Source of the DNA: Dysgonomonas mossii DSM 22836
GTDB lineage: Bacteria; Bacteroidota; Bacteroidia; Bacteroidales; Dysgonomonadaceae
Direction: 5' to 3'
DNA length: 64,000 nt
NCBI RefSeq assembly: GCF_000213575.1
Contig: NZ_GL892006.1
Coordinates: 144,614-208,613 of the forward strand
Each line of letters starts with the position of its first letter. Position 1 is the stretch's first letter. Shown here piece after piece: positions 43,213 to 51,871 of this stretch. The position numbers were made by a program, and so were the translations under genes. Under the pieces are notes generated by a model that had not been told where the DNA came from, made no database searches, and worked only from the letters and a program-made list of their open reading frames with translations.

Positions 43213-46200
43213 TCAGACTTTTTCAACAGATATCTGTAAAATATAATCATCCATATCAACATTTTGCCCATCTACAGACTCCAACAGTTCTATTTTGTCA
43301 GCAAGTACCTGTGACGCTATGTAATTATTATATTCCGAGACAGTTTCTCTTATCTGCTCCAAGTCTGTCAATTTTATATTTATTCTGTCAGTTATTTCCA
43401 GTCCGCTGGATTTACGTATATTTTGTATACGGTTTACCAGCTCGCGGGCTATACCTTCTTTTCTCAGATCGTCTGTTATTGTCACATCAAGAGCAACAGT
43501 CAACTTTCCGGCATTAGCAACCAACCATCCCGGTATATCTTCGGATATGATTTCCACGTCAGCCAATTCTATAGTAGCTGCTTGTCCATCAATATCGAAT
43601 GTATATTTTTCTTCTTTTTCGAATGTAGCGATAGCTTCCTGACTCATCTCCTGTACCTCTGCGGCAAGCTGCTTCATGATCTTACCATAACGAGGCCCAA
43701 GTTTTTTGAAATCGGGTTTCACTTTCTTCACCAATATACCCGCAGCATTATCTACATGCTTAAGCTCTTTGACATTTACTTCATTCAATATCAGTTCACG
43801 CACAGCATCCAAATCTTTTCCTTGCTGATCGTTCAACACCGGTATCATGATTTGTGTCAATGGCTGACGCACCTTGATATTGGTCTTACGGCGCAAAGCC
43901 AAAACAGCGGATGATATATCCTGCGCTATCTGCATGCGTTCTTCCAGATTCTTATCTACGACAGATGCGTCATAAGTAGGAAAATCCGAAAGATGTACCG
44001 ACGCTACTTTTTCATGCTCTGTTACAACAATCAAATCACAGAAAAGTTTATCGGCATAGAATGGAGATATCGGAGCCATAAGCTTGGCTATTGTCTCCAA
44101 ACATGTATACAAGGTCTGATATGCAGATAATTTATCTTTTGTCATCTCTCCTCCCCAGAAACGTTTTCTGTTGAGGCGCACATACCAGTTGCTAAGATTA
44201 TCATTTACGAAATCAGATATAGCACGTCCGGCCTTTGTTGGTTCGTATGTATTATAATACTCATCCACATCCTTGACTAGGGTATTGAGTAATGATATTA
44301 CCCAACGATCGATCTCCGGTCTTTCCGAAACAGGTATCAAGTCTTCCTTAAAGGAGAAGTTATCCACGTTTGCATACAGAGCAAAGAATGAATAAGTATT
44401 ATAAAGTGTTCCGAAAAATTTACGGCGCACCTCTTCTACTCCCTCAATGTCAAACTTAAGGTTGTCCCACGGCGATGCATTGGTTATCATATACCAGCGC
44501 AAAGGGTCTGAACCATACTTATCTATTGTCTCAAAAGGATCGATAGCATTGCCTAGGCGTTTCGACATCTTTTGTCCGTTCTTATCTAATACAAGTCCGT
44601 TGGAAACAACATTTTTAAACGATATGCTATCTTTGAACATGGTAGATATAGCATGTAGAGTAAAGAACCATCCACGAGTCTGATCTACCCCCTCTGCTAT
44701 AAAATCAGCCGGGTATACTTTTGAGAACTCATCTTCGCTGATATTTGGATAAAATACCTGAGCGAAAGGCATTGCCCCCGAATCGAACCAAACATCGATC
44801 AAATCTTTCTCACGTGTCATTGGTTGTCCCGAATCGGATACAAGTATTATATCATCAACATACGGACGGTGAAGATCTATTTTCTCATAGTTTGCCTTAT
44901 CCAGATTCCCTACTTCGAAACCTGTCCAAGGTATTTCTTTCATCACACCGGCATCTACGGCTTTTTGCATTTCGGCATAAAGCTCTTTCATCGAACCGAT
45001 ACATTTTTCTTCTTTTCCGTCCTCTGTTCTCCATATAGGAAGAGGCGTTCCCCAATAGCGGCTACGGCTTAGATTCCAGTCCTGTAGATTTTCGAGCCAT
45101 TTTCCAAAACGGCCTGTACCTGTCGATTCCGGCTTCCAGTTTATTGTCTTATTGAGTTCTATCAAACGTTCGCGACAAGCAGTGGTACGTATAAACCAGC
45201 TATCGAGCGGATAATATAACACCGGTTTGTCGGTACGCCAACAGTGCGGATAGTTGTGCACATGACGTTCTATTTTGAATGCGCGATTTTGTTGTTTCAA
45301 CATCACGCAAAGATCGATATCTAAAGTTGTTGCATCAGCAGGAAGCGTGTCGTCGTATTCGTTTTTCACATAACGACCGGCATAGTCCTTATATAGCTCA
45401 ACATTTACATTATCATTAACAAAGCTAGGATCTAAATCCTCTAAGTTGAAATACTTACCGGTGAGATCTACCATCGGACGTTGATTCTCGTCTTTGTCGA
45501 GTAGAAGCAATGCAGGTACGTTATTTGCTTTTGCTACACGGGCATCATCTGCACCAAATGTAGGAGCTATATGCACAATACCTGTACCATCTTCTGTAGT
45601 TACGAAATCGCCTGCAAGAACTTTGAATGCGCCTTCTCCCGGATTAACCCATGGGATAAGTTGTTCGTATTCCATTCCTGCTAAGTCTTTACCTTTCCAT
45701 TCTCCTACAATCTTATAAGGTATAAGCTTATCTCCTACCTTATAATCTTCAAGAGCTATGTCTTTGGCTTTCTCATTGAACATACTGAACACAAGAGACT
45801 GCGCCATTACGGTAGTTATCTTATTTCCTGTATACGGATTGTAAGATTGTACCGCTACATAGGTTATCTCGGGTCCTACTGCTAAAGCCGTATTGGATGG
45901 AAGAGTCCAAGGGGTTGTCGTCCAAGCTAAAAAGAAAGCCTCTCCAAACTGAGACATTTCAGGCTTGGGAGATTTTATCTTAAACTGTGCAACACAGGTT
46001 GTATCTTTCACATCACGATATGCACCCGGCATATTCAGTTCGTGTGTGCTAAGTCCTGTTCCGGCAGCCGGAGAGTATGGTTGTATTGTATAACCTTTAT
46101 AAAGGTAGCCTTTGTTGTATAGCTCTTTCAGTAAGAACCAAAGTGTTTCTATATAACGATTGTCGTATGTGATATATGGGTCGTTCATATCTACCCAATA

Positions 46201-46623
46201 TCCCATTATGCGGGTAAGGTTTTCCCATTCCCCGGTATATTTCATTACCTCTTTGCGACATGCGTCGTTATATTCTTCTACTGTTATTTTCTTGCCGATA
46301 TCTTCTTTGGTTATACCCAGTTTCTTTTCTACAGCAAGCTCCACAGGCAAGCCATGAGTATCCCAGCCTGCCTTACGGTTTACAAGAAAACCTTTCATAG
46401 TCTTGTAACGGCAGAAAATATCCTTAACCGATCTAGCCATAACATGGTGAATACCCGGCATACCATTAGCCGACGGAGGTCCTTCATAGAAAACAAATGA
46501 TGGTGCTCCGGTGCGTATTTCCAAGCTCTTTTGAAATATGCCTTCTTTATCCCATTTTTCTAATATCTCTTTGTTGACATCAGATAAGTTAAATCGATTA
46601 TATTCTGAAAATTGTTTACTCAT
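43213..46623 (-). CDS. ileS: Isoleucyl-tRNA synthetase, type 2 with GIHH signature
   Basis: The 1136-residue class I synthetase charges tRNA-Ile. The ATP-site signature is SANGMPGIHHV (GIHH at residues 57-60) where most have HIGH; KMSKR in NGQKMSKRLGN is the second signature. A connective-peptide editing domain holds SFLA-like residues (TTTPWTLPSNTALAVGP), and the long C-terminal region lacks the zinc-binding cysteines of the type 1 bacterial enzyme, so it belongs to the eukaryote-like type 2. A GxHH signature in type 2 enzymes has been linked to very high mupirocin resistance. It heads the ileS-DksA-lspA operon. Confidence 0.95.
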   Translation of the reverse strand: MSKQFSEYNRFNLSDVNKEILEKWDKEGIFQKSLEIRTGAPSFVFYEGPPSANGMPGIHHVMARSVKDIFCRYKTMKGFLVNRKAGWDTHGLPVELAVEKKLGITKEDIGKKITVEEYNDACRKEVMKYTGEWENLTRIMGYWVDMNDPYITYDNRYIETLWFLLKELYNKGYLYKGYTIQPYSPAAGTGLSTHELNMPGAYRDVKDTTCVAQFKIKSPKPEMSQFGEAFFLAWTTTPWTLPSNTALAVGPEITYVAVQSYNPYTGNKITTVMAQSLVFSMFNEKAKDIALEDYKVGDKLIPYKIVGEWKGKDLAGMEYEQLIPWVNPGEGAFKVLAGDFVTTEDGTGIVHIAPTFGADDARVAKANNVPALLLLDKDENQRPMVDLTGKYFNLEDLDPSFVNDNVNVELYKDYAGRYVKNEYDDTLPADATTLDIDLCVMLKQQNRAFKIERHVHNYPHCWRTDKPVLYYPLDSWFIRTTACRERLIELNKTINWKPESTGTGRFGKWLENLQDWNLSRSRYWGTPLPIWRTEDGKEEKCIGSMKELYAEMQKAVDAGVMKEIPWTGFEVGNLDKANYEKIDLHRPYVDDIILVSDSGQPMTREKDLIDVWFDSGAMPFAQVFYPNISEDEFSKVYPADFIAEGVDQTRGWFFTLHAISTMFKDSISFKNVVSNGLVLDKNGQKMSKRLGNAIDPFETIDKYGSDPLRWYMITNASPWDNLKFDIEGVEEVRRKFFGTLYNTYSFFALYANVDNFSFKEDLIPVSERPEIDRWVISLLNTLVKDVDEYYNTYEPTKAGRAISDFVNDNLSNWYVRLNRKRFWGGEMTKDKLSAYQTLYTCLETIAKLMAPISPFYADKLFCDLIVVTEHEKVASVHLSDFPTYDASVVDKNLEERMQIAQDISSAVLALRRKTNIKVRQPLTQIMIPVLNDQQGKDLDAVRELILNEVNVKELKHVDNAAGILVKKVKPDFKKLGPRYGKIMKQLAAEVQEMSQEAIATFEKEEKYTFDIDGQAATIELADVEIISEDIPGWLVANAGKLTVALDVTITDDLRKEGIARELVNRIQNIRKSSGLEITDRINIKLTDLEQIRETVSEYNNYIASQVLADKIELLESVDGQNVDMDDYILQISVEKV

Positions 46624-46655
46624 AATGTAAAATAACCTGCTTAAAAAATTGAGGA

Positions 46656-46663
46656 CAAATATA
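46656..46663 (-). promoter_or_regulatory. -7 promoter box of the ileS operon
   Basis: TATATTTG on the minus strand, 33 bp before ATG 46623. Confidence 0.5.
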
Positions 46664-46797
46664 ATGAAAAAATCTATACGGTATAGTGTACGATTTTACG
46701 TTAGTTAATATAATAAGGTAAAAAAAGATAATTCACAATGATCACGACTGATTGTAAATAAATACAAAACTCATGCCAAAGAATAAAAACAAAAAAA

Positions 46798-46812
46798 GTA
46801 ACAAAAGTAACA
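46798..46812 (-). promoter_or_regulatory. Repeated upstream element, core copy 3 (before ileS)
   Basis: TGTTACTTTTGTTAC on the minus strand matches the TGTTACTTTTGTCAC core of the elements before proB and prfC in 14 of 15 positions. The distance to the start codon (about 175 bp) is similar, and the orientation relative to the gene is the same. Confidence 0.4.
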
Positions 46813-46830
46813 GATTCGCATCTGTTTTTT
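46809..46830 (+). terminator. Terminator just outside the insertion sequence
   Basis: AACAGAT (46809-46815) and ATCTGTT (46820-46826) around TCGC, followed by a T-run to 46830. It overlaps the promoter-like core 3 and would stop plus-strand transcription before the IS. Confidence 0.55.
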
Positions 46831-46833
46831 GAT

Positions 46834-47744
46834 GAAGTGGTCTAGACTTTTTTAAGATTAAAAAAGAAATAGGAAAGCGTTAATTTTGTAATCGCTAAAA
46901 AACAAATAACCAACGCTTCCTATGTACAAAGTACTAGACAAATATACAATTGAAAATGAAATATTACCTCATTTATCAGTTGCAAAAAGAGGATTTAAGA
47001 CAAAGAGTTGTCTTATCGAAATAGTCAACAACATTCTTTATAAGCTAAAGACAGGTATCCAATGGTATATGCTGCCCGTTAAGAGCCTATTCTCGGATAG
47101 AGTTTTGAGTTATAAGACAGTCTTTTGGCATTTCCGCAAATGATGCAAAAAAGGTGATTGGCAAATAAGTTGGATTCAAATATTATCCACTCACAAGAAA
47201 GATTTGGACTTATCCAGTTGCGATATTGATGCTAGCCATAGTCCTGCTCTTCGTGGAGGAGAACAAGTCGCTTATCAAAGTCGTAAAAGTAAAAAGACAA
47301 CCAATGCTCTTTATTTTAGGCTCCCATTAGCGATATCTTCTCCTATTGCAGGTAACCATCATGATTTGTATAACATTAAAGAATCATTGAATGAGTTATT
47401 TACAACATTGAAGCTGGTTGGTCTAAATCTCGATGGATTATTTATAAATGCAGATTCTGGTTTTGATTCCAAAGAATTTAGAGATACTTGTAATGAGCAT
47501 AGAATATTCGCTAATGTTAACTTTAATTCTAGAAATGGGAATGTAAGTGATACTGATTTATTGGATAAACGACTTTATAATGAAAGATATAGTATTGAAA
47601 GAACAAATGCGTGGATAGATTCCTTTAGGACGCTGCTAAATAGATTTGAAAAAACTGTTTCCAGTTGGAAATCTTTTAATTACATTACTTTTATAGTAAT
47701 CTTTCTTAGAAAAATAAATAATAACAAAAAGTCTAAATGACTTC
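46834..47744. mobile_element. IS5-family insertion sequence, decayed
   Basis: Imperfect terminal inverted repeats are GAAGTGGTCTAGACTTTTTT at 46834-46853 and, reversed, GAAGTCATTTAGACTTTTTG at 47725-47744. They enclose one transposase frame broken by a stop. The copy is about 910 bp. A target duplication could not be defined with confidence. Confidence 0.7.
46922..47740 (+). pseudogene. IS5-family transposase with an internal TGA
   Basis: The frame spans 272 residues in one phase but is cut by TGA at 47141-47143, where HFRK is followed by CKKGDW. The family has Trp here (HFRKWCKKG), so a single TGG to TGA change explains it. The 5' part has the IS5 N-terminal domain (ENEILPHLSVAKRG, LKTGIQWYMLP); the 3' part has the DDE catalytic pieces, with DASHSPALRGGEQVAYQ, INADSGFDSKEF and ERTNAWIDSFRTLLNRFE. 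It has a promoter-like TAATTTTG at 46881. It cannot make an intact transposase unless the stop is read through. Confidence 0.85.
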
Positions 47745-47770
47745 TAAGTTACCTTTTGTATCTTCTTTCA

Positions 47771-48178
47771 TTATTTATCGTGATTCAGATACCAGTGGAT
47801 TCCGTACTTATCAATCAATGTAACCAGCATCGAATCCGTAGAAGTTTCGGTAAAGTCCATTGTCACACTTCCGCCAACTTTTAATTTATCAAAGACCGTT
47901 TTTTGTTCTTGCTCATTATCGAATGATATAGTCATTGCTATATTATCGCCAACTGTTACTTCCTGTCCTTCAAAACCATCCGATGCATAGAATTTAATAC
48001 CCTCTGCTATAAATTCGGCATGTGCAATTTTGTCTTTGAATTGTTCTGAAACATTATATTTACTAGCTTCAGCGTATCTCTGCATAAAAGAGATTTCGCC
48101 ACCAAAACAGCCTTTATAGAATAAAAGAGCTTCTTCACAATTATTGTAAATAATTAGATAAGGAGTTAGATTTTTCAT
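47771..48178 (-). CDS. VOC-superfamily protein, PhnB/YjdN-like
   Basis: The 135-residue protein has the paired beta-alpha-beta units of the vicinal oxygen chelate fold. LTPYLIIYNNCEEALLFYKGCFGGEI is the PhnB-like N-terminal half (shown in part: CEEALLFYKGCFGGEI), and a short insert leads to the second half ending DKYGIHWYLNH. PhnB proteins lack a full glyoxalase metal site and their reactions are mostly unknown. It is monocistronic and lies 27 bp from the IS end, so the IS may have landed just downstream of it. Confidence 0.85.
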   Translation of the reverse strand: MKNLTPYLIIYNNCEEALLFYKGCFGGEISFMQRYAEASKYNVSEQFKDKIAHAEFIAEGIKFYASDGFEGQEVTVGDNIAMTISFDNEQEQKTVFDKLKVGGSVTMDFTETSTDSMLVTLIDKYGIHWYLNHDK

Positions 48179-48367
48179 ATTATTGGATATTATAGAAATG
48201 AAGTGTTTCCAACCGCATCTTTTGCAACCGCTAGCAACACAATTTCTAGTTCACGTTCTTCTTTAAATACGAAAATACTATTTAAGGATCAGATTTGCAA
48301 ATTATGATCTCGTTTCTTCATATCTGGATATAAGAAGTCATTGTATACTTTGCGTAGCTCTATGGCT

Positions 48368-48384
48368 AAAAGTCTAGATGACTT
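48368..48384. repeat. Possible solo IS end
   Basis: AAAAGTCTAGATGACTT differs at one base from the right terminal repeat of the IS at 47728-47743. It may be the remnant of a second, related IS. Confidence 0.3.
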
Positions 48385-48438
48385 TGATGTCACTTTTTCA
48401 TTTCGAATGTAAACGCCCTATACAATTAAGAGATAAAT

Positions 48439-49683
48439 TTAGGATGCATCGATAAACTGTTTCTTTACCCAATCCTTTCCCTCCGCCAAACGGGTTACCA
48501 TCATTGCACAAACCACATTACCCGTAGAGTTGAGCAATGTAGCCGGAACATCAATTATAGTACTTATAATCATCAATGTAGCAGCAAACTGAGGTGAAAA
48601 TCCAAAAATAGAACAAATTAGCAATTCGCCCGTCATACCTCCGCTTGGGATAGCACCTACAACAGCAGCAGACAATACGGCAACACCTATAATCATAAAC
48701 ATATTGGAAGAAGAGGTTATCTCTTGTCCGAAAATCGTAAATAGAAATATGATCTTAAGAACACCGCCTATGATAGAACCGTCCTTGTGCATATTTGTAC
48801 CTAATGGAATCACAGTCTCGGCAATACCCGAAGGAATACCCATTCGCTTAGAAGCTTCTATATTGACAGGAATACACGCTGCGCTAGAAGATGTGGCAAT
48901 GGCAGTAAGTGATGGAGTCAATATGTTCTTCCAAAATGAAACAAAGCCTTTTTTCCCTCCCGCCCAACACACATATATAGAGTTGAGCCCGAAAAAGCTA
49001 ATTCCTGTAAGGATGAGGAAAAGAATGAAAACATGCATATACCCATTCAGTATCTGCCCTCCCAGACTCCCAACCGTATCGGCAAAGTAACACCCTAGTC
49101 CGATAGGAGCCGCCTTCATTATGATATCCATCATTTTCATAATTACATGAGTGGAAGCATTTAAAAAGTCTGCCACTATTTTTCCTTTCGTACCCGAAAA
49201 AGAGGTTGCCAAGCCAAAGAAGATAGAGAATATAATAAGAGGTAGCAGATTCGCTTTTGTAAATAACTGCTGAAAATCGGAAACAGTAAAAATATTCACA
49301 AATATTTCGGCAGAAGTCAATTGTTTTACAGTTTGTTGGGGCAGTCCTAACAAGAATTCAGACTGATTAACTCCTCCAAGAGGATTATACAAGAGTGTAA
49401 AAAGATAAGATACGGCAGCAGCCACAACCCCGGTAAAGAGAAATACAAAAACAATACTTCCTATCACTTTACCGACCATGTTAGAGTCGCGCATGTTGTA
49501 AATAGATGATGCTACACTAAAGAAAACAAGCGGCACGATAAGCACAAACATCAAATTGAGAAAAATATCCCCCACAGGCTTTACAACACTAGCCCCTTCT
49601 CCAAAAATAATACCGCAAATACCACCAATCAGAATACCGAGAAGCAAAAAGATCGTAAATGCGTAGTTCTTCAAAACATTCAT
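48439..49683 (-). CDS. Dicarboxylate/amino acid:cation symporter (DAACS)
   Basis: The 414-residue inner-membrane protein has the glutamate-transporter fold with eight helices and two re-entrant loops. ATSSSAACIPVNIEASKRMGIP is the serine-rich first hairpin, and VIPLGTNMHKDGSII is the NMDGT-like motif (here NMHKDGS) of helix 7. That motif deviates from the glutamate-type NMDGT and is closer to the SstT serine/threonine or an uncharacterised branch, so the substrate is left open. It uses the sodium or proton gradient to import its substrate. Start ATG 49683; no operon partner. Confidence 0.85.
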   Translation of the reverse strand: MNVLKNYAFTIFLLLGILIGGICGIIFGEGASVVKPVGDIFLNLMFVLIVPLVFFSVASSIYNMRDSNMVGKVIGSIVFVFLFTGVVAAAVSYLFTLLYNPLGGVNQSEFLLGLPQQTVKQLTSAEIFVNIFTVSDFQQLFTKANLLPLIIFSIFFGLATSFSGTKGKIVADFLNASTHVIMKMMDIIMKAAPIGLGCYFADTVGSLGGQILNGYMHVFILFLILTGISFFGLNSIYVCWAGGKKGFVSFWKNILTPSLTAIATSSSAACIPVNIEASKRMGIPSGIAETVIPLGTNMHKDGSIIGGVLKIIFLFTIFGQEITSSSNMFMIIGVAVLSAAVVGAIPSGGMTGELLICSIFGFSPQFAATLMIISTIIDVPATLLNSTGNVVCAMMVTRLAEGKDWVKKQFIDAS

Positions 49684-49807
49684 TAATCAAACTCTTATAT
49701 AAGTCGACAAAAATACACTTTCATTTCGAAATATCTGTATTAAAAGAACATAGATTTTATAAGCGAAAAATCTAAATAAAAAAGATTAAGATTTTTCACC
49801 ATACCCC

Positions 49808-49837
49808 TTGCTAATACAAGAAAAATGCATATATTTG
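49808..49837 (+). promoter_or_regulatory. tRNA-His promoter
   Basis: TTG at 49808-49810, a 19-bp spacer and TATATTTG at 49830-49837, with the tRNA 18 bp downstream. It is the clearest promoter in the window and anchors the spacing used elsewhere. Confidence 0.75.
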
Positions 49838-49855
49838 CACCGCAATTGCAAAACG

Positions 49856-49929
<74 letters not shown>

Positions 49930-49936
49930 CTAGAAA

Positions 49937-49968
49937 AGAAACTGTTAAATTAACGGTTTCTTTTTTTA
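49937..49968 (+). terminator. tRNA-His terminator
   Basis: AGAAACTGTTAA (49937-49948) pairs with TTAACGGTTTCT (49950-49961) with one G-U, followed by a T-run of seven. Confidence 0.7.
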
Positions 49969-50408
49969 TTATATCATATATCCAAACTTGGAAAACTTCC
50001 TCTTTAATCCATGATCCACTCTCATTCAATACAATAACAAAATCTCTTTTCAAAAAAAGATCGAAGACTTATTCAAAACAATCAATATTCTTTTATTAAA
50101 TTTGAATATTGTATTTATAAAAAATAAACATTACATTTGCAAACAAACTTTGACACGAACTCATTTAATATAACAAACTTTATAAAACAAAATTTAAACC
50201 GTTCGATATAAGGAAATTTTACAAAATTAATACCCAGAGAAAATCAAACTATAGTCTTTAACACTAATAGATAATAAAGTATTACGCTTTTATCTATTTA
50301 GTAATTTGTTTGCACAAAGCATTTTGGGCATACCATACACACAAACATATTATATTGAAATGTCAGGAATTTCAGACTTAAATACACAAACAATTAACTT
50401 TTACATTT
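49969..50408. other. 440-bp leader region of the surface protein gene
   Basis: It holds a promoter at 50109-50139 and, downstream in the transcribed leader, a hairpin near 50262-50300 (AATAGATAA with TTATCTATT). No ORF was supported here. The leader of the next gene would be about 265 nt, long for this window. Confidence 0.45.
50109..50139 (+). promoter_or_regulatory. Promoter of the surface protein gene
   Basis: TTG (50109-50111), 20-bp spacer, TACATTTG (50132-50139). Confidence 0.55.
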
Positions 50409-51632
50409 ATGACAACAAACAATTTACTTAATTACTTTTTAATTCACCTTAACGGATTAAAGGAAAAGACAAAAACAAGGAAAACCAAAAATTTCGCTTA
50501 CCTGTGTATAGCCTTTGCTTGCTTTATGATCACCAGTAATGCTACGGCACAAGTAACAATAGGTTCGAACGTCTCACCGGAGGGAGGTTCTGTTTTAGAC
50601 ATCAAGGAGTTTATACCAAAAGGAAATAACCAAACATCAGAGAAAGGTGTGGTTCTTCCGCGCGTACTACTTACAAATAAAAATGAGCTATACCCGATGT
50701 ATTGGAACACCGCTGCAGGTTCTGAGGTGGCTGAATACACAAATAACAAAGCGGATCTAAAGAGAACGCATATCGGAATGACAGTATTCAATGTAACAAA
50801 TACCGGCGATTTCGTAAGTGGCGTACACACATGGACTGGTACAGAATGGAGAAAAATAGACGACAGCCCTGTAATACAACCTCAAATTACATCACTAATA
50901 TGCAGTGGTTCTCAAATGACGCCTAATACCTACACGGCAAGTGTTCCTTTTGAGGGAATACTAAAAGTACCTTATTTAGGAGGAAATGGAGGATCATACT
51001 CAGGAACTGCCGCGGAATCAATAGGTAATGGTCTATCGATGGAACGAATTGGGGGCAAACTCGCCTACGGAGGAGGAGAAGTTATGTACCGAATATTTGG
51101 GATACCATCAGTATCATCACCAACAGCAACAACTATACCTTCTATCGATTTTTTGGGTCAGAGCTGTAGTAATATAAAAATTGGTGACGGTATGATCGGT
51201 ATAAACCTCAAAAATTTAACCAGTGATGTTACTATCAGCACAGCTTATAACAGTGTAAATGGTGACCCCTCTCTGGCAGATCAGCTCCCATTCGGAGATA
51301 TAACAATAACTGAATCTGGTAGTTATGCATTCTCCCTGCGACTTTACGGGCGAATTGGAACAACCTCCCAGAACCGTTTACCATTCTATATATATCTTCA
51401 AAAAAATAATAAATCGACACTTATCGATGCTGCTGAAATTGATGTAGTAGTTTTAGGGCTACCAACTAACCAACAAGACTATAGCTATAGTGTAACATTA
51501 GGAGGAACATTTGATGCAGGAGATAAGGTTATTATTAGTATGCTTAGACCGGATTTATCGAACTGGACATTAAGACAAGGACTTAGTTCAACTAGTGCTA
51601 TACGCACCAGCCTTATTTACTGGAAGCTTTAA
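50409..51632 (+). CDS. Secreted hypothetical protein
   Basis: The 407-residue protein has an unusually long N-terminal leader (48 residues: a charged KEKTKTRKTKN stretch, then FAYLCIAFACFMITSNATAQ) ending in a signal-peptidase site, so it is exported. The mature part starts VTIGSNVSPEGGSVLDIKE, a motif repeated at the start of many Bacteroidetes surface proteins, and includes GLVLPRVLLTN-like and WTGTEWRKI segments. The rest is Ser/Thr/Gly-rich and beta-rich in appearance. It has no recognised catalytic motif. Attachment to the surface is inferred. The extended leader peptide could be an alternative start; ATG 50409 is the only in-frame start before it. Confidence 0.7.
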   Translation: MTTNNLLNYFLIHLNGLKEKTKTRKTKNFAYLCIAFACFMITSNATAQVTIGSNVSPEGGSVLDIKEFIPKGNNQTSEKGVVLPRVLLTNKNELYPMYWNTAAGSEVAEYTNNKADLKRTHIGMTVFNVTNTGDFVSGVHTWTGTEWRKIDDSPVIQPQITSLICSGSQMTPNTYTASVPFEGILKVPYLGGNGGSYSGTAAESIGNGLSMERIGGKLAYGGGEVMYRIFGIPSVSSPTATTIPSIDFLGQSCSNIKIGDGMIGINLKNLTSDVTISTAYNSVNGDPSLADQLPFGDITITESGSYAFSLRLYGRIGTTSQNRLPFYIYLQKNNKSTLIDAAEIDVVVLGLPTNQQDYSYSVTLGGTFDAGDKVIISMLRPDLSNWTLRQGLSSTSAIRTSLIYWKL

Positions 51633-51753
51633 ACATAAAACATTATTAAACAGCAAAATATCGAATAAAGCATATCGATTAACACATTAAGATTAAAATA
51701 AAACTACTTAAATAAAAAACTCAGAAAGTTTGTAATACATTAAGTCTATAACT

Positions 51754-51787
51754 GGAGTTGTCTCTTTCGATGACAACTCCTTTTTTA
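51754..51787 (+). terminator. Terminator of the surface protein gene
   Basis: GGAGTTGTC (51754-51762) pairs with GACAACTCC (51772-51780), followed by seven T. Confidence 0.75.
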
Positions 51788-51822
51788 TTGATACAATAAG
51801 ATTTAACCCTTCCATAAAAAAA

Positions 51823-51853
51823 AGAGTCATCAGAAAATCCGATGACTCTTTTT
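51823..51853. terminator. Bidirectional terminator before the M3 peptidase end
   Basis: AGAGTCATC (51823-51831) pairs with GATGACTCT (51841-51849); T-runs follow on both strands. Confidence 0.7.
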
Positions 51854-51871
51854 GTAATATTTTCTTTGGCT

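Noticed and set aside
43213-46623. Several open frames on the plus strand opposite ileS
   Set aside because: They are shadows of the ileS coding frame, with no starts or promoters of their own.
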